A stretch of DNA of 64,000 nt from Sphingobium sp. Cam5-1 (GCF_015693305.1 NZ_CP065140.1:62001-126000); one strand, 5' to 3'; shown: positions 26,501-34,911, numbered from the stretch's first letter. The notes: generated from the letters alone by a model not told the origin. A program made the numbers and translations.

Positions 26501-27723
26501 GGTATGTAGGCGGGAATGGGCGCCGCGATCGAGCCCATGGCGACAGATTCCACCAGTGCGGTCGGGTGCTCGCCAGCGGCATCGAGGACGATGCGGCTGG
26601 GACGATAGGGGAGATAGACGCCCACCTGATCGAGCAGTGCGGCCGGCGTGTCGAGCGGCGTGTAGTCGACCGGGAGCACGTTGTTACGAACAGGCCTGTG
26701 ATCGGGCCGAGGCTGTGCGCGGCTGCTCTTGACGGCCCGGAACAGCGAAGGACTGGTCGAGCGCTTTGGAGCGGGCGCCGGAACCTCGTCAACCACGCCT
26801 CGCTCGTGGATCGTGAGGACCTCGATCAGGTCCCGGACGGATGCGCGCTGGATCGTCGCGGGAATGGCTCTTCCTGGAACCTTGTCGATAACGAACAGCC
26901 GAACCGCAATGGCAGTACCGTGCTTGAGATAGCATTTCTCAAGACGCACCGAAGTGCGGACACTGACATCGCGCAGGGTCGTCTCGAAAAGATCCCGCAT
27001 CCTGGCATTGGGGCCGAACCAGTCGGGCATGATGGCAACCAGCCGCCCGCCCGGCTGCAGCCTCCCAAGCGCCGCCTGCAGGTGACGGACAGCCGCGTGG
27101 GCGTCAGCGCCGCGTCCCACTGACCGGGAAAAGGGCGGGTTCATGAGGATTAGGCTGGGACGCGGTGCATGCGAGAGGGTGGAATTGATCGTTGCGCCGT
27201 CATGACCGGTCACGAGGGCGTCCGGGAAGACATGGGCAAGCCGGGCGCGACGGGCAGGCGCATATTCGTTGAGGTGCAACGCGGTGAAATCACGGCAATG
27301 CGCAACGAGCAGGCCATTGCCCGCGCTCGGCTCCAGAATGACATCCTCCTTCTGGACATTGGCCAGCAGGGTAAGAATCGCGGCGAGATCCACGGGGGTC
27401 GAAAATTGCTGCCATTCGATCTGCTCCTCGCTGCGGACAGTCTGGGTCGGCAGTCGGTCAAGCAAATCGCAGGCCTTGTGCACGTCAGCGAGCGAACAGA
27501 GCGGATAGGGGCCAAACTGGAGATGGTGAGCAAGCGCATGTTCGAGCATTTCAAAACTGTCGCGCTGGGTCCAGAGGCCCTCGGCATCCGTGCCGCCAAA
27601 GCCTTCCACCATGGCCTCGTTCAGATGAGCCCGGGTGATCGGGCGGGCGGCGCGCAAGCGGTCAATGAGAAGCGTGGCGACGCGACGTTCGGCCGCGCTC
27701 ACCGTTTCAAAGAGATCGGACAT
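23512..27723 (-). CDS. Strawberry-notch-family helicase with N-terminal methyltransferase-like domain
   Basis: A 1,403-residue protein from ATG 27723 (GGAGACCCACC upstream). Residues about 100-260 resemble an N6-adenine methylase: VILEPSAGNGLLVAH is motif I and LILMNPPFS the NPPF motif. Residues about 440-1000 are a superfamily 2 helicase with a Walker-A-like GDGTGAGKGRQIAAC, DEAH box in IGFDEAHEMGG and a motif VI region near GLGRTHRTHQATTPLFRPVT. Strawberry-notch proteins with an added methylase are typical of large plasmids and integrative elements of alphaproteobacteria. Proposed roles are anti-restriction or DNA processing during transfer; none is proven. Confidence 0.88.
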   Translation of the reverse strand: MSDLFETVSAAERRVATLLIDRLRAARPITRAHLNEAMVEGFGGTDAEGLWTQRDSFEMLEHALAHHLQFGPYPLCSLADVHKACDLLDRLPTQTVRSEEQIEWQQFSTPVDLAAILTLLANVQKEDVILEPSAGNGLLVAHCRDFTALHLNEYAPARRARLAHVFPDALVTGHDGATINSTLSHAPRPSLILMNPPFSRSVGRGADAHAAVRHLQAALGRLQPGGRLVAIMPDWFGPNARMRDLFETTLRDVSVRTSVRLEKCYLKHGTAIAVRLFVIDKVPGRAIPATIQRASVRDLIEVLTIHERGVVDEVPAPAPKRSTSPSLFRAVKSSRAQPRPDHRPVRNNVLPVDYTPLDTPAALLDQVGVYLPYRPSRIVLDAAGEHPTALVESVAMGSIAAPIPAYIPHLPERTVAERMLSAAQLETVVYAGHAWEQFLPGRFRPAKEGVGLDEAEDGHAYRKGYFLGDGTGAGKGRQIAACILDNWLRGRRRNIWISKNEALLEDARRDWTALGGLPADVQPLANWKIDQAIPLEQGVLFVTYPTLRSARGDHSRLQQLVEWAGGDFEGVIGFDEAHEMGGVAGGEGAMGKKEGSQQGVCGVLLQNQLPGARVLYASATGASDVNNLAYAVRLGLWGPETAFSNREQFISGIRKGGIAAMELVARDLKALGLYTARALSFAGVAYDILRHELTRDQIAIYDAYADAWSLIHRNMEGALELTAVVDGLEHTTLNSGAKASARSRFESTKQRFFGQLLLSMKLPTVIGAVDSHLKAGQSVVLQLVTTAESILDRRLGDLSPDERANLEIDLSPREYIIDYLERAFPIRQMRVFTDDTGTPRSMPMVDDNGHPVYNPEAQAARDALIEKLCAMPPIMSALDALLEHFGHDNVAEVTGRTKRLISASDGRQKLESRSARTSRADAAAFMAGNKRILVFSDAGGTGRSYHASLDAANQEQRVHLLLEPGWRADRAIQGLGRTHRTHQATTPLFRPVTTDCKGELRFTSTIARRLDSLGALTRGQRQTGGQGLFDPADNLESEYARAALLSWFDLLAMGKLTSVTLDDFQHRTGLELVDKDGVLKDEMPPIQRWLNRILALPIALQNTIFDEFLALIETRVSAAREAGRLDVGVETIMVDKATLIEDSVLRTDPLTGATSHLLTIEIARRRNPVSLDRILRIADGDGSAAFMINHKSGKVALRTRARALMEEKEGTPIPRVEMMRPTRSDYMREHDLFESSWEEVDRQAFSAIWSTEVEAARQIVESETVRLATGLLLPIWSALPSDHLAVNRIVDAEGRSWLGRLVFDDHVPQLYTKLGIDCAGALPVEAVAKAVTAGRTIDISRPFALTIRRSLVNGSPRIELAGAPHDRLPWLKSIGCFTEVIQYRTRVFVPMGSAEAVLGLLLA

Positions 27724-27760
27724 GGTGGGTCTCCAGGCTGGCTGCCCCATTGGCAGCATC

Positions 27761-27790
27761 ACCTCCTCCATCCCCCCTCCCCTTCCAGTC
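27761..27790 (-). promoter_or_regulatory. Purine-rich leader block (copy 5)
   Basis: The minus strand reads GGAAGGGGAGGGGGGATGGA about 40-65 nt before the Strawberry-notch start, the same position as in the neighbouring backbone genes. Confidence 0.45.
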
Positions 27791-27835
27791 CGGCGCCAGG
27801 CCGCTCCAAGGCATGAGCCGCCTGGCGGGATACTC

Positions 27836-27990
27836 ACCCGAGGCGTCCAGTCCTGCTGCGCGATCCCTCGCAAAAGTCGATGCCTGCCCCGCGTCGGACG
27901 GGGGCGCTGACGCTCAGGTCGAGCGCATGACGTCGGAGGTCCAACCGCCCCCGAGCCCAATCGGCGTCGCGCATTGACGAGTCCGGATCG
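27836..27990 (-). pseudogene. 3' remnant of a second Toprim gene
   Basis: The minus-strand frame ending at 27914 closes with SDVMRST and a stop, and 27848-27931 contains TCCTGCTGCGCGAT and CTCAGGTCGAGCGCATG, both also found in order at 30136-30219, the end of the intact Toprim gene. The match covers only the last codons and the downstream flank. It is best read as the remnant of a duplication that now flanks the HtrA gene. Confidence 0.5.
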
Positions 27991-28181
27991 CGCGAAATCG
28001 TGGCGGCTCAGGCCAGCTGTGCGTTGCTGTCCGACGACATGCAGGACGGCTTCGTAAAGCGCGGATTGAAGGCCTTGCGCACCAGGGCTGCAGCTCTTGC
28101 GCATCGGGCAATATGTGGCGCCCCCCGCCGGTCGGAGATAGGCGCCTTATGGTACCCAAAGCTCGGCTTTAACCCTGCTCC

Positions 28182-29714
28182 CTAGCGCAGCCGGACTGGC
28201 ACATAGCCTGGCGGCTGGCCCCGGCGCTGAACGCGCAGCAGAAGAGCGCCACGCGAAGCCCGCCTCGCCTCCTGGATCCGGCTTTCAAGGTCTCCAGCCG
28301 ACAGGACAGGGTGATTGTTCACCGAGAGCACGATGTCGCCGCGCCGCAGCCCCTTGGTTGCCGCGTCGGAAGTCGAGTCGACGCTGGCAATCACAAGACC
28401 CCGGGTCTTTTCGCCCGTTCCCAATTGCCGCGCGATCCGCGGAGTCAGCGGCAGGACCGATATGCCCAGCGCCTCGCGCACCGCAGAGTCGGCCTGATCC
28501 TGCGATGGATTGCCAGATCTATCCCTGCGCCCAGGCTCGAAGCTTTGGCCGCCAAGCTCCGTTTCCGTTGGCCGCAGGTCCAGCGTGACATGGACCGTCA
28601 TGCGCTTGCCATCGCGGATCAGCGCCATGGCTACGCGTTTTCCAGGATCCTCGTTTGCAATGAGGTAGGACAAGGACTGCTCCGCCCTGACCTCCTTGCC
28701 CTCGACAGCAACAATGACGTCGCCTGGCCGGACGCCTGCTTCGTCAGCGGCGCTGCCCGGCTCCACCGCCTGTACGAAGGCGCCTCTGCGACGTGAAATG
28801 CCCAGCGCATCGGCGAGGTCGTCCGCCACGGGCTGTATGCGCACGCCCAGATAGCCGCGGTCGATCGATTGACCGCTCTTGAGCTTTTCGACGATGGGCG
28901 CAGCGATTTCAGCCGGAATGGCGAAGCCGATACCCACGCTCCCGCCATTAGGGGAGTAGATGGCGTTGTTGATGCCGATGACCTGGCCGTGCATGTCGAA
29001 CATCGGCCCACCCGAATTGCCGCGGTTGATCGCGGCATCGGTCTGGATATAGCGATCATAGGCGGTCCCCATGCCCGTATGGCGGTAGACTGCCGATATG
29101 ATTCCCGATGTCACCGTACCGCCAAGGCCGAACGGGTTGCCAATGGCGATGATCCTGTCGCCCACGCGCGCAGCGCGGGAATCGCCGAACTTGACGAACG
29201 GCAGCGGCGCGCGCGCGTTGATCTTGAGAACGGCAAGATCCGAAGCGGCATCTTGGCCGACAAGCTTTGCGGGATATTCCGCCCCATCCGGCATTGTGAC
29301 GGTGATGGATTTAATCTCGGCGTCTCCGCCGCCAGGCGAAATCACATGGTTGTTGGTCACCACATAGCCATCGGCCGATATGATGAAGCCCGAGCCGAGC
29401 GACTGTGCCTCGCGCGTTCTTGGGCCAAGGCCGCGGCCACCGAACAGGTCTTCGAAAGGTGTTCCGGCAAAGGGGTTGATGACCGGCGTCCGGACGCGCT
29501 GGCGGGTCGAGATGTTGACCACCGCGGGCGCGAGCCGTTCGGTCAGATCTGCAAAACCGGTGGCCGCCTGCGCGCTGCGGCCCTCAGGCGCCTGCGGGGC
29601 CGTTTCCTTCCGCGCGACCTCAGCCTGTGACGCAGATCCCCCAGCGAGGAATATGGTGCTTGTTCCCAATAATGTAGCGGCTGCCAGAGTATAGATATGT
29701 CGCACGCGTTCCAC
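28182..29714 (-). CDS. Do/DegP-family periplasmic serine protease
   Basis: A 510-residue protein with an N-terminal export signal (residues 1-30), a trypsin-like domain with catalytic His123 (VTNNHVIS), Asp159 (ASDLAVLKI) and Ser234 (RGNSGGPMFD), and two PDZ domains (about 275-370 and 405-500, with GYLGVRIQPV and GDVIVAVEGKEV). DegP-type proteases degrade or refold damaged envelope proteins. Its place inside the mobile backbone, beside a duplicated Toprim tail, suggests it is a cargo copy additional to the chromosomal gene. No dedicated regulator is adjacent. Confidence 0.93.
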   Translation of the reverse strand: MERVRHIYTLAAATLLGTSTIFLAGGSASQAEVARKETAPQAPEGRSAQAATGFADLTERLAPAVVNISTRQRVRTPVINPFAGTPFEDLFGGRGLGPRTREAQSLGSGFIISADGYVVTNNHVISPGGGDAEIKSITVTMPDGAEYPAKLVGQDAASDLAVLKINARAPLPFVKFGDSRAARVGDRIIAIGNPFGLGGTVTSGIISAVYRHTGMGTAYDRYIQTDAAINRGNSGGPMFDMHGQVIGINNAIYSPNGGSVGIGFAIPAEIAAPIVEKLKSGQSIDRGYLGVRIQPVADDLADALGISRRRGAFVQAVEPGSAADEAGVRPGDVIVAVEGKEVRAEQSLSYLIANEDPGKRVAMALIRDGKRMTVHVTLDLRPTETELGGQSFEPGRRDRSGNPSQDQADSAVREALGISVLPLTPRIARQLGTGEKTRGLVIASVDSTSDAATKGLRRGDIVLSVNNHPVLSAGDLESRIQEARRASRGALLLRVQRRGQPPGYVPVRLR

Positions 29715-30202
29715 CTTCCTTTCTTCAAATGGCCCATCTCCAACCCGTGCGCTGGGGTGATGGCCATAGACCAGGAGGCAGTTGACGCATTATGCTTGCC
29801 TCGCGGGTCAGTAACGGCGCGACGAGCCCATGGAGGCTCTCGGTCAGACGCCAGTTAATGAGGACGGGCGACCGCTGCTCCGCAGGCAATTCCATTGCCT
29901 CCGAAGCAGAGCCGACGCTGACGCCGGATCGACTTCGACACCGGACTTGAGAGTTCGGCCTGTCGCGCGACTGTGCGAGGCGCGGTGAGGACAAGAAAGA
30001 CCATGAAACAACCGGGTCGGGCGCCCTCCATCCTCGCATGATCGCTCGATATTATTGCGACAGGCTGAACGCAGCATGACTGTTACGTCGCCAGATCGAC
30101 TCTGGCGCCATGCGATTTCGCCCCTAAGCATCCGATCCTGCTGCGCGATGCTCTGGGAGAAACCGACCCATGCCCCGCATCGAGCGAGGGGGATCGCGGG
30201 AC
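29715..30202. other. Intergenic stretch without a supported gene
   Basis: About 490 bp upstream of the HtrA gene and downstream of the Toprim gene. The last 90 bp resemble 27836-27931 (see the Toprim remnant). The promoter of the HtrA gene must lie near 29715-29850, but I see no clear boxes. Confidence 0.4.
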
Positions 30203-31045
30203 TCAGGTCGAGCGCATGGCTTCGAGCACTCCGGCCCAGTCCTTGCGACCGGTAGGCATCATGCGGGTGATGACAAGCCCGGGTCGTGCATAGCGCACAG
30301 CAGCACGCTCTGCGGCACGTCGCCCGGCCTCGTCGTCATCCATCGCCAGGATGAGGGTCGAAGGTGCTTCCGGGAGCAGAAGCTGGTCCGCTCGCCGTGC
30401 GCCAAGGCTCGCCCAGCACGGAATTTTCTGAAGAATCGTAAAGGCCAGGGCCGTCTCGAACCCTTCGGCAAGCGCCAGCACAGACGATACCGGACGATCC
30501 CCTGTCCAGGCGCCGCGCCCGGGGCGGCCGAGCATGACTTTCAGGCGGTAGTGACCGGTGCTGGGATCGAGCAGGATGCGCTGAACTGCGGTCAGCCGTC
30601 GTCCCTCGCGGACTGCCAGCAACAATGCCGGGTGATGGCTCGTCCAGGGTCTGGGCCGATAGGGGCAATGAGGGTGAAAACGCGCATCTCCCACAGGCAC
30701 ATCCAACCCCCTTCTGGCCAGATAGCGCTCGGCCAGAGTCCCGGCGATCGGGCCAGCCTCTGACCACAGGCGATCGGCAGCGCCCGGTACGGCGGCTGGC
30801 GCATCCCGATAGAAGAATCTCTGGCCGGTTGGTATCCGGCGCAGCTCGCGCAGCACATCCTCCCGGGAACAGCCGGCAAAGCAGGTGACCAGGATACCAT
30901 GGTCGCCCTGGCGGATGGACAGGCTGGGACGGCGATCGTCGTGGGCAGGGCATCGACACATGGCACAGCGGCCGTGCCATACGCCTCCCAATGCACCCAC
31001 AAGATCAATAGTCTCCTGGGAGGGTCTTTTCATTGTCAGCGCCAT
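30203..31045 (-). CDS. Toprim-domain primase-like protein with CHC2-type zinc finger
   Basis: A 280-residue protein. Near the N-terminus WHGRCAMCRCPAHDDRRPSL and VTCFAGCSREDVLREL form a CHC2-like zinc-binding module of primases. Further on LILAMDDDEAGRRAAERAAV is the DxD part of a Toprim fold. Such DnaG-like proteins, without a helicase domain, are common on alphaproteobacterial plasmids and integrative elements and probably prime replication after transfer. The start at 31045 has GGAG 7 nt upstream; the longer frame to 31090 has no such support. Confidence 0.85.
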   Translation of the reverse strand: MALTMKRPSQETIDLVGALGGVWHGRCAMCRCPAHDDRRPSLSIRQGDHGILVTCFAGCSREDVLRELRRIPTGQRFFYRDAPAAVPGAADRLWSEAGPIAGTLAERYLARRGLDVPVGDARFHPHCPYRPRPWTSHHPALLLAVREGRRLTAVQRILLDPSTGHYRLKVMLGRPGRGAWTGDRPVSSVLALAEGFETALAFTILQKIPCWASLGARRADQLLLPEAPSTLILAMDDDEAGRRAAERAAVRYARPGLVITRMMPTGRKDWAGVLEAMRST

Positions 31046-31050
31046 GCCCT

Positions 31051-31082
31051 GTCTCCTTCGCCCCCTTTCCCCACTCTCTCCT
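31051..31082 (-). promoter_or_regulatory. Purine-rich leader block (copy 6)
   Basis: The minus strand reads GAGAGAGTGGGGAAAGGGGG and runs into the ribosome site of the Toprim gene, closer to the start than the other copies. Confidence 0.4.
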
Positions 31083-31090
31083 TTGCTCAC

Positions 31091-31412
31091 ATGATGCCCC
31101 CGAGCATTTCAGCCATTGATCCGAAATCCGTGGCATGCCGCATCGTGCCGCAGGAACCGAAAGCGAATGACGGCAATCTGTAACAATCGTTGAGCAAAGA
31201 AAATGCATTCCTATTGTAACTCCATCGTGATCTATACGAATGTTTGGATATCCATGATTATCATTTGCATTAGCTTGCTTCGAAGGTTAATCCGCCCCTG
31301 ATGCCGCCGACTGCAGAGTAATATGATAGAACATTCCAATGGCCCTGGTTCCGAACAATATTAGTTGAGGCATATCGAACAATAATAATCGAATTCTCAG
31401 CGGAGAACAGAT
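31091..31412. other. AT-rich intergenic stretch
   Basis: About 320 bp, clearly more AT-rich than the flanks, marking the border between the mobile backbone and the following region. It must hold the promoter of the gene at 31413. No gene is seen. Confidence 0.4.
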
Positions 31413-32027
31413 TTGACTATATCCGGAAAATATAAAAAGGAAGAAAAACCAATTGTTAAATCCGTCTCGTACGAAGATTTACATGCTTTGGAGGAGCAAT
31501 TTAAGGCACTGGAAGCATCCATAGCAAGAATCCGCGTAATCCTGTCTGGTCCCGGTTCAAGCGATTCGACAAATTCGTCGCCGCCTCGCAACGGCAAGAC
31601 CAGGCGCGCGGATGAGGCAGATGACGTAACGCTTACCGAGGATCAAGCCGATGTCCAGGGCGCGCTCGCCGCTTTGGGCAGGACGGCCAAAGCGAAAGAT
31701 CGTGAGGATATGATCCGGCAGAAGCTTGTCGATTGCTTCGCGCTGGACGGCTGGGTCGCGGCGGGCGTTCTGCTTTGCCTGCTACGCCAGTCAGGGGAAT
31801 ATGTCACGCATACGCAATTGGCGGACGCTGCCGGGACCATCTCCCCGAGCGCTGCTGTGATCAGGGTCTATGTCTGCAAATTGAGACAACAGCTGGCAGC
31901 AGGCGGCATCGAGGACGGGGCCATAGAAACGGGACGCCGCAGCTATCGGCTGGTGCGCAGCGCCGCTTTCCGGATCATCAATACGCTCAACGGGCGGGAA
32001 AAGAATCCATCACTTCCTGAGCCCTGA
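31413..32027 (+). CDS. Winged-helix DNA-binding protein with N-terminal coiled coil
   Basis: A 204-residue protein starting at TTG (GCGGAGAACAGAT upstream). Residues 18-45 are a heptad-like helix (LHALEEQFKALEASIARIRV). The middle is acidic. Residues about 105-190 form a winged helix resembling the OmpR/PhoB effector domain (THTQLADAAGTISPSAAVIR, VYVCKLRQQLAAGGIEDG, IETGRRSYRLV). There is no receiver domain, so it is an orphan regulator. The first 150 bases are AT-rich, unlike the rest, which may point to recent acquisition. Confidence 0.65.
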   Translation: MTISGKYKKEEKPIVKSVSYEDLHALEEQFKALEASIARIRVILSGPGSSDSTNSSPPRNGKTRRADEADDVTLTEDQADVQGALAALGRTAKAKDREDMIRQKLVDCFALDGWVAAGVLLCLLRQSGEYVTHTQLADAAGTISPSAAVIRVYVCKLRQQLAAGGIEDGAIETGRRSYRLVRSAAFRIINTLNGREKNPSLPEP

Positions 32028-32031
32028 AGCT

Positions 32032-32322
32032 TCAGTCGGCAGGCTTCGCCTGCAGCCGTGCCAGCATCTGCCTGCCTGGCTTGAAATGTAGCGCCTTTTT
32101 GGCGGCGACGGGTACATCCTGGCCGGTTCGGGGGTTGCGGCCCATGCGAGCCTCGCGGGAGCGCGTGCTGAAAACGCCAAATCCTCGCAGCTCAACCCTG
32201 CCACCCTTGGAAAGATGGTCCGAAATGTCCTGGAAAAACAGCGAGACGATCCGTTCCACATCCTCTGCAGGAAGATCGGAATATTGTTGCTGCATTTCAT
32301 GGACCAGCTCAGATCTAATCAT
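32032..32322 (-). CDS. HU/IHF-family DNA-binding protein, IHF-beta-like
   Basis: A 96-residue protein beginning MIRSELVHEMQQQYSDLPAE. RVELRGFGVFSTRSREARMG and RNPRTGQDVPVAAKKALHFK are the beta-arm and proline tip of the IHF/HU family, with the RGFG and the longer N-terminal helices nearer to IHF-beta. It binds and bends DNA and could assist site-specific recombination on the nearby element. It is convergent with the winged-helix gene (4 bp apart). It may be an extra copy, since core IhfB is normally beside rpsA. Confidence 0.88.
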   Translation of the reverse strand: MIRSELVHEMQQQYSDLPAEDVERIVSLFFQDISDHLSKGGRVELRGFGVFSTRSREARMGRNPRTGQDVPVAAKKALHFKPGRQMLARLQAKPAD

Positions 32323-33078
32323 TGGGATTTCTCGTCTGCCTCCGCACACCAAACAAGTCCGATTGCCTTTCCGACCGAACCAACAGCGGGCAACGATCAC
32401 GCGTAGCAGCAAAACCGGGATAATGCGCCTCTACATTCAGTCAGTAAGAAATAGAAGATTGAAATATCCGCAGGCATTCAGATCGCGGCTGTCGCTCCGA
32501 TCTGGTCTCCCTTGCAGCAATCAGACATTCGCGTAAGCGCGCCCCAGGGCTGTATCAGCAATTGCGTTGAATATTCTCCCGACCGTGCATGTATCTACCA
32601 CCTTGCTCCGCAGGGAGAAGGAAGTCACACGCTTTCTCATCCTTTTGCAGCTATTCGTTTCAGAGTTGGCGTACCGTTGCTGTCGTAATGCTCGCCCTTC
32701 GTCAGTGGCGAGCCAACAGATAGCGCACGCTGCCAGGACGGACTCTTCGCTGCGATCAGCGGCACGGAAGCAAGGCGCATTCGCCATCCCGCCTCGTGCA
32801 CCGTGAAATTTGAGGAAAATTGCCCCGTTGGAGCAGGGTCACAACGGGGCCGAGGTTCAGGGCCGCCCGGTAGGAGGGGGGGGAGGTAACCAGGCGGCTC
32901 GTGCGTTATTGCCCTGCAAAGATGAACCATCCATGACCGGTGATCGAGGAACCGCGAAAGCCTGCAAAGCAATCGCATCTCGCGATATCCTCGATGATGA
33001 CTCGCGAAATGGGGGATGGAGGGCAGCATCGCAGATGAAGGCGATCGGGGTGTGAACCGGCCCATCCCTCCGCCCGAC
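32323..33078. other. Intergenic stretch without a supported gene
   Basis: About 750 bp. Both strands carry short frames (for example an 88-codon minus-strand frame at 32521-32787) with no ribosome site and no motif. A run of nine Gs lies at 32876-32884. I see no RNA gene. Confidence 0.35.
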
Positions 33079-33360
33079 CTATTGCGTCCCCGCCATACCG
33101 GCATTGCTCGTCTTTCCGGTAGGACGGCGCAGCCGATCACAATAAAGCTTGCGGATGTGGACCCAGCGCCGCCTTTCGAAAGAACTGATGGGCGCCCGCC
33201 TTACGCGCGTATTGATATAGTCGCGCGCCGCATCCGAAAGGCCGAACCGGGCGAGCACATCATCCAGACGTAGTTTCGCATCATTCCGCCATCCGACATA
33301 GGCCATTGAAAACCACCCAAAACGGGTCAGATATCTATGTGCCATCATTCGCCCTCGCAT
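33079..33360 (-). CDS. Small basic hypothetical protein
   Basis: A 93-residue frame (MRGRMMAHRYLTRFGWFSMA...) with a good ribosome site (GGAGGGGAGAGCGACA) just before the ATG. It is rich in Arg and Trp with no recognised domain. A membrane segment is unlikely. The ribosome site and composition make it plausible, but it stands alone between large gaps. Confidence 0.45.
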   Translation of the reverse strand: MRGRMMAHRYLTRFGWFSMAYVGWRNDAKLRLDDVLARFGLSDAARDYINTRVRRAPISSFERRRWVHIRKLYCDRLRRPTGKTSNAGMAGTQ

Positions 33361-33826
33361 TGTCGCTCTCCCCTCCGGGAAAGCGCAGACCTGGTGATTC
33401 CCCCCGCCATCCTCATCTCACCATCCTCGCCATGGCGCCTCATCCTGCGGAACTGGATGACGCGCTCTTCCGAGCCGGACGCGGCCGTCAGATGGTCGTC
33501 TTCATAGGCCACCGGCTTTCAGGCCTCTTACGACGGGAGATATTTTCTCTGCGAGGCTTCTGCCCGTCGCGTGCAGCGGCAAGCAACCAAAGCGCACGCA
33601 ACGCCATCTCCTTGCGCAGCAAGGCTGGTCGGCAGAAGACATGATAGTCTTATAACTGGTTTCTTCCCGAATCACTTTATTGTTTTTGCGTCCTCCTATC
33701 AATGCTGCATTTATGCATATAATTGTTTGGACATCATGCTGCCGAATCTATAAAATGATCCTCCTCAGCAGCGTCGACCACGCTGAGCGCCTGAAGCCGG
33801 CCTCGGGTCGCACCGCCGCGTCAGGG

Positions 33827-33874
33827 ATCCCGGCGCCATCCGCTACCAGCGTCTCCTAAGTATGGCGCCGGGAT
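33827..33874. terminator. Inverted repeat with U-tract (terminator-like)
   Basis: ATCCCGGCGCCAT at 33827-33839 is perfectly inverted as ATGGCGCCGGGAT at 33862-33874, followed by TTTT on the plus strand. The loop is 22 nt. It could terminate plus-strand transcription or be the end of a small element. Confidence 0.45.
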
Positions 33875-33887
33875 TTTGGGGCAAAAT

Positions 33888-33949
33888 CGTCTTGTGGGCT
33901 GAAAAGAACGAAATTGTTCCAGCCCAACGGATTGAACTCCGTTAAGACG
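33888..33949 (+). ncRNA. Candidate structured RNA with a three-way junction
   Basis: Outer stem CGTCTT (33888-33893) pairs with AAGACG (33944-33949). Inside, TGGGCTG (33895-33901) pairs with CAGCCCA (33920-33926), with a further GAAC/GTTC pairing, and ACGGA (33927-33931) pairs with TCCGT (33938-33942). All stems are perfect and pack into 62 nt in a 360-bp gap with no gene. The strand is undetermined, as the structure works on both. I do not match it to a known family. Confidence 0.4.
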
Positions 33950-34006
33950 AAACTCGGTCGCTGACGGCCCCAGCGATGAGGGGCCTGCTGGTCCGAACCG
34001 TTTCCC

Positions 34007-34474
34007 CTATTCCCGACCGGTCATGGACCGGGTGGGTGGCGGCACAGATGCGGTCGCGAACAGCGCATCACCCAGCCTGACGGCTGCGTAGAACAACATC
34101 CATGCGCCGGCGGCGGCAAGGATGATGATGAAAAGCCTTTGCGAACGCGAGAATCTGCCATCCTTGCCAACGCCTCGGACGCCAAAAGGGACTGCCGTGG
34201 ATACGGCCGCCCCAGCGGCGACATCGGCCTTACGGGTCATCGCGATTTGGGCAAACTCCAAAGGATCCTGAAACTCGCAGCGAATACCTCGGCGATGCGA
34301 TCGCCTGATGCGGCACGGCCGCAGGCCAAGCCCCGGCAGATCGATCATCCATTGCTCGCCTTCATCGAGATCGGCCGGACTGAGCATCCGGCAACCTGCT
34401 ATGGTCAAATCCTTGATCACGACATCGATATGTTGGCAATCCGAACTTGCGGGCCGGTACAGCGCAGCGCGCAT
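34007..34474 (-). CDS. PilZ-domain protein with C-terminal membrane helix
   Basis: A 155-residue protein. Residues about 15-80 resemble a PilZ barrel (VIKDLTIAGCRMLSPADLDE, then WMIDLPGLGLRPCRIRRSHR). The D-x-T-x-x-G part of the c-di-GMP motif is present, but the RxxxR box before it is not clear, so c-di-GMP binding is uncertain. One membrane helix lies at about 115-138 (LFIIILAAAGAWMLFYAAVR) and ends in a short cytoplasmic or periplasmic tail. It is a stand-alone gene. Confidence 0.7.
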   Translation of the reverse strand: MRAALYRPASSDCQHIDVVIKDLTIAGCRMLSPADLDEGEQWMIDLPGLGLRPCRIRRSHRRGIRCEFQDPLEFAQIAMTRKADVAAGAAVSTAVPFGVRGVGKDGRFSRSQRLFIIILAAAGAWMLFYAAVRLGDALFATASVPPPTRSMTGRE

Positions 34475-34878
34475 GGACGCCCCCCATTGGCCCTGTTCAT
34501 GTCGCGCTCGACGCGCGCCGGCACGGATGCCCTGGCATTCGCCTGATCCTGCAGCAAAGGGAGCGGTCCATTTCCATCGATTATTTCCAGAGAATCGCTA
34601 TTCATGGATTCTGTAGGATTGGTTCATATAGCGTAAGCATAGAAAGGGAACTTCGTGCATTGGCACTCCTCCCATTCTTTTCGAGTACCTCGGGCCCAGG
34701 GGGTGTTCGCTACTGCGAATTTTACCAGGCTTAGAGGCCGTGCCTGCGACCGGGGTCGGTTCGCCGCGGTCCGTAAGTCGCCGAGGAGGGATCAGCTCGC
34801 ATTCTCGATTGCCGCGATCCAGGATTGAACGATCGGCGCAAGCGGCTTATCTGAGCGGCGCGGCGACCACGTTCCCGT
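34475..34878. other. Intergenic stretch without a supported gene
   Basis: About 400 bp between the divergent PilZ gene and the leader of the SMR exporter. No gene or clear hairpin was found. Confidence 0.35.
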
Positions 34879-34911
34879 ACCCCGTTGGGTGTCAAGTCCG
34901 GGACGGCCCGG
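34879..34911 (+). promoter_or_regulatory. Possible guanidine-II (mini-ykkC) riboswitch
   Basis: CCGGG-ACGG-CCCGG at 34898-34911 is a perfect 5-bp hairpin with the ACGR loop that defines each half of a guanidine-II riboswitch, 10 nt before the ribosome site of a Gdx-type exporter. A second small hairpin, ACCC-CGTT-GGGT, lies at 34879-34890, but its loop breaks the consensus. Only one half fits well. Confidence 0.35.

Noticed and set aside
32521..32787. An 88-codon minus-strand frame beside the IHF-like gene
   Set aside because: No ribosome site and no motif; a plus-strand frame overlaps it equally well, so neither is supported.
33888..33949. Reading the three-way junction as a hammerhead ribozyme because of CUGA and GAAA
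   Set aside because: The conserved core order and the cleavage-site sequence of hammerheads are absent.
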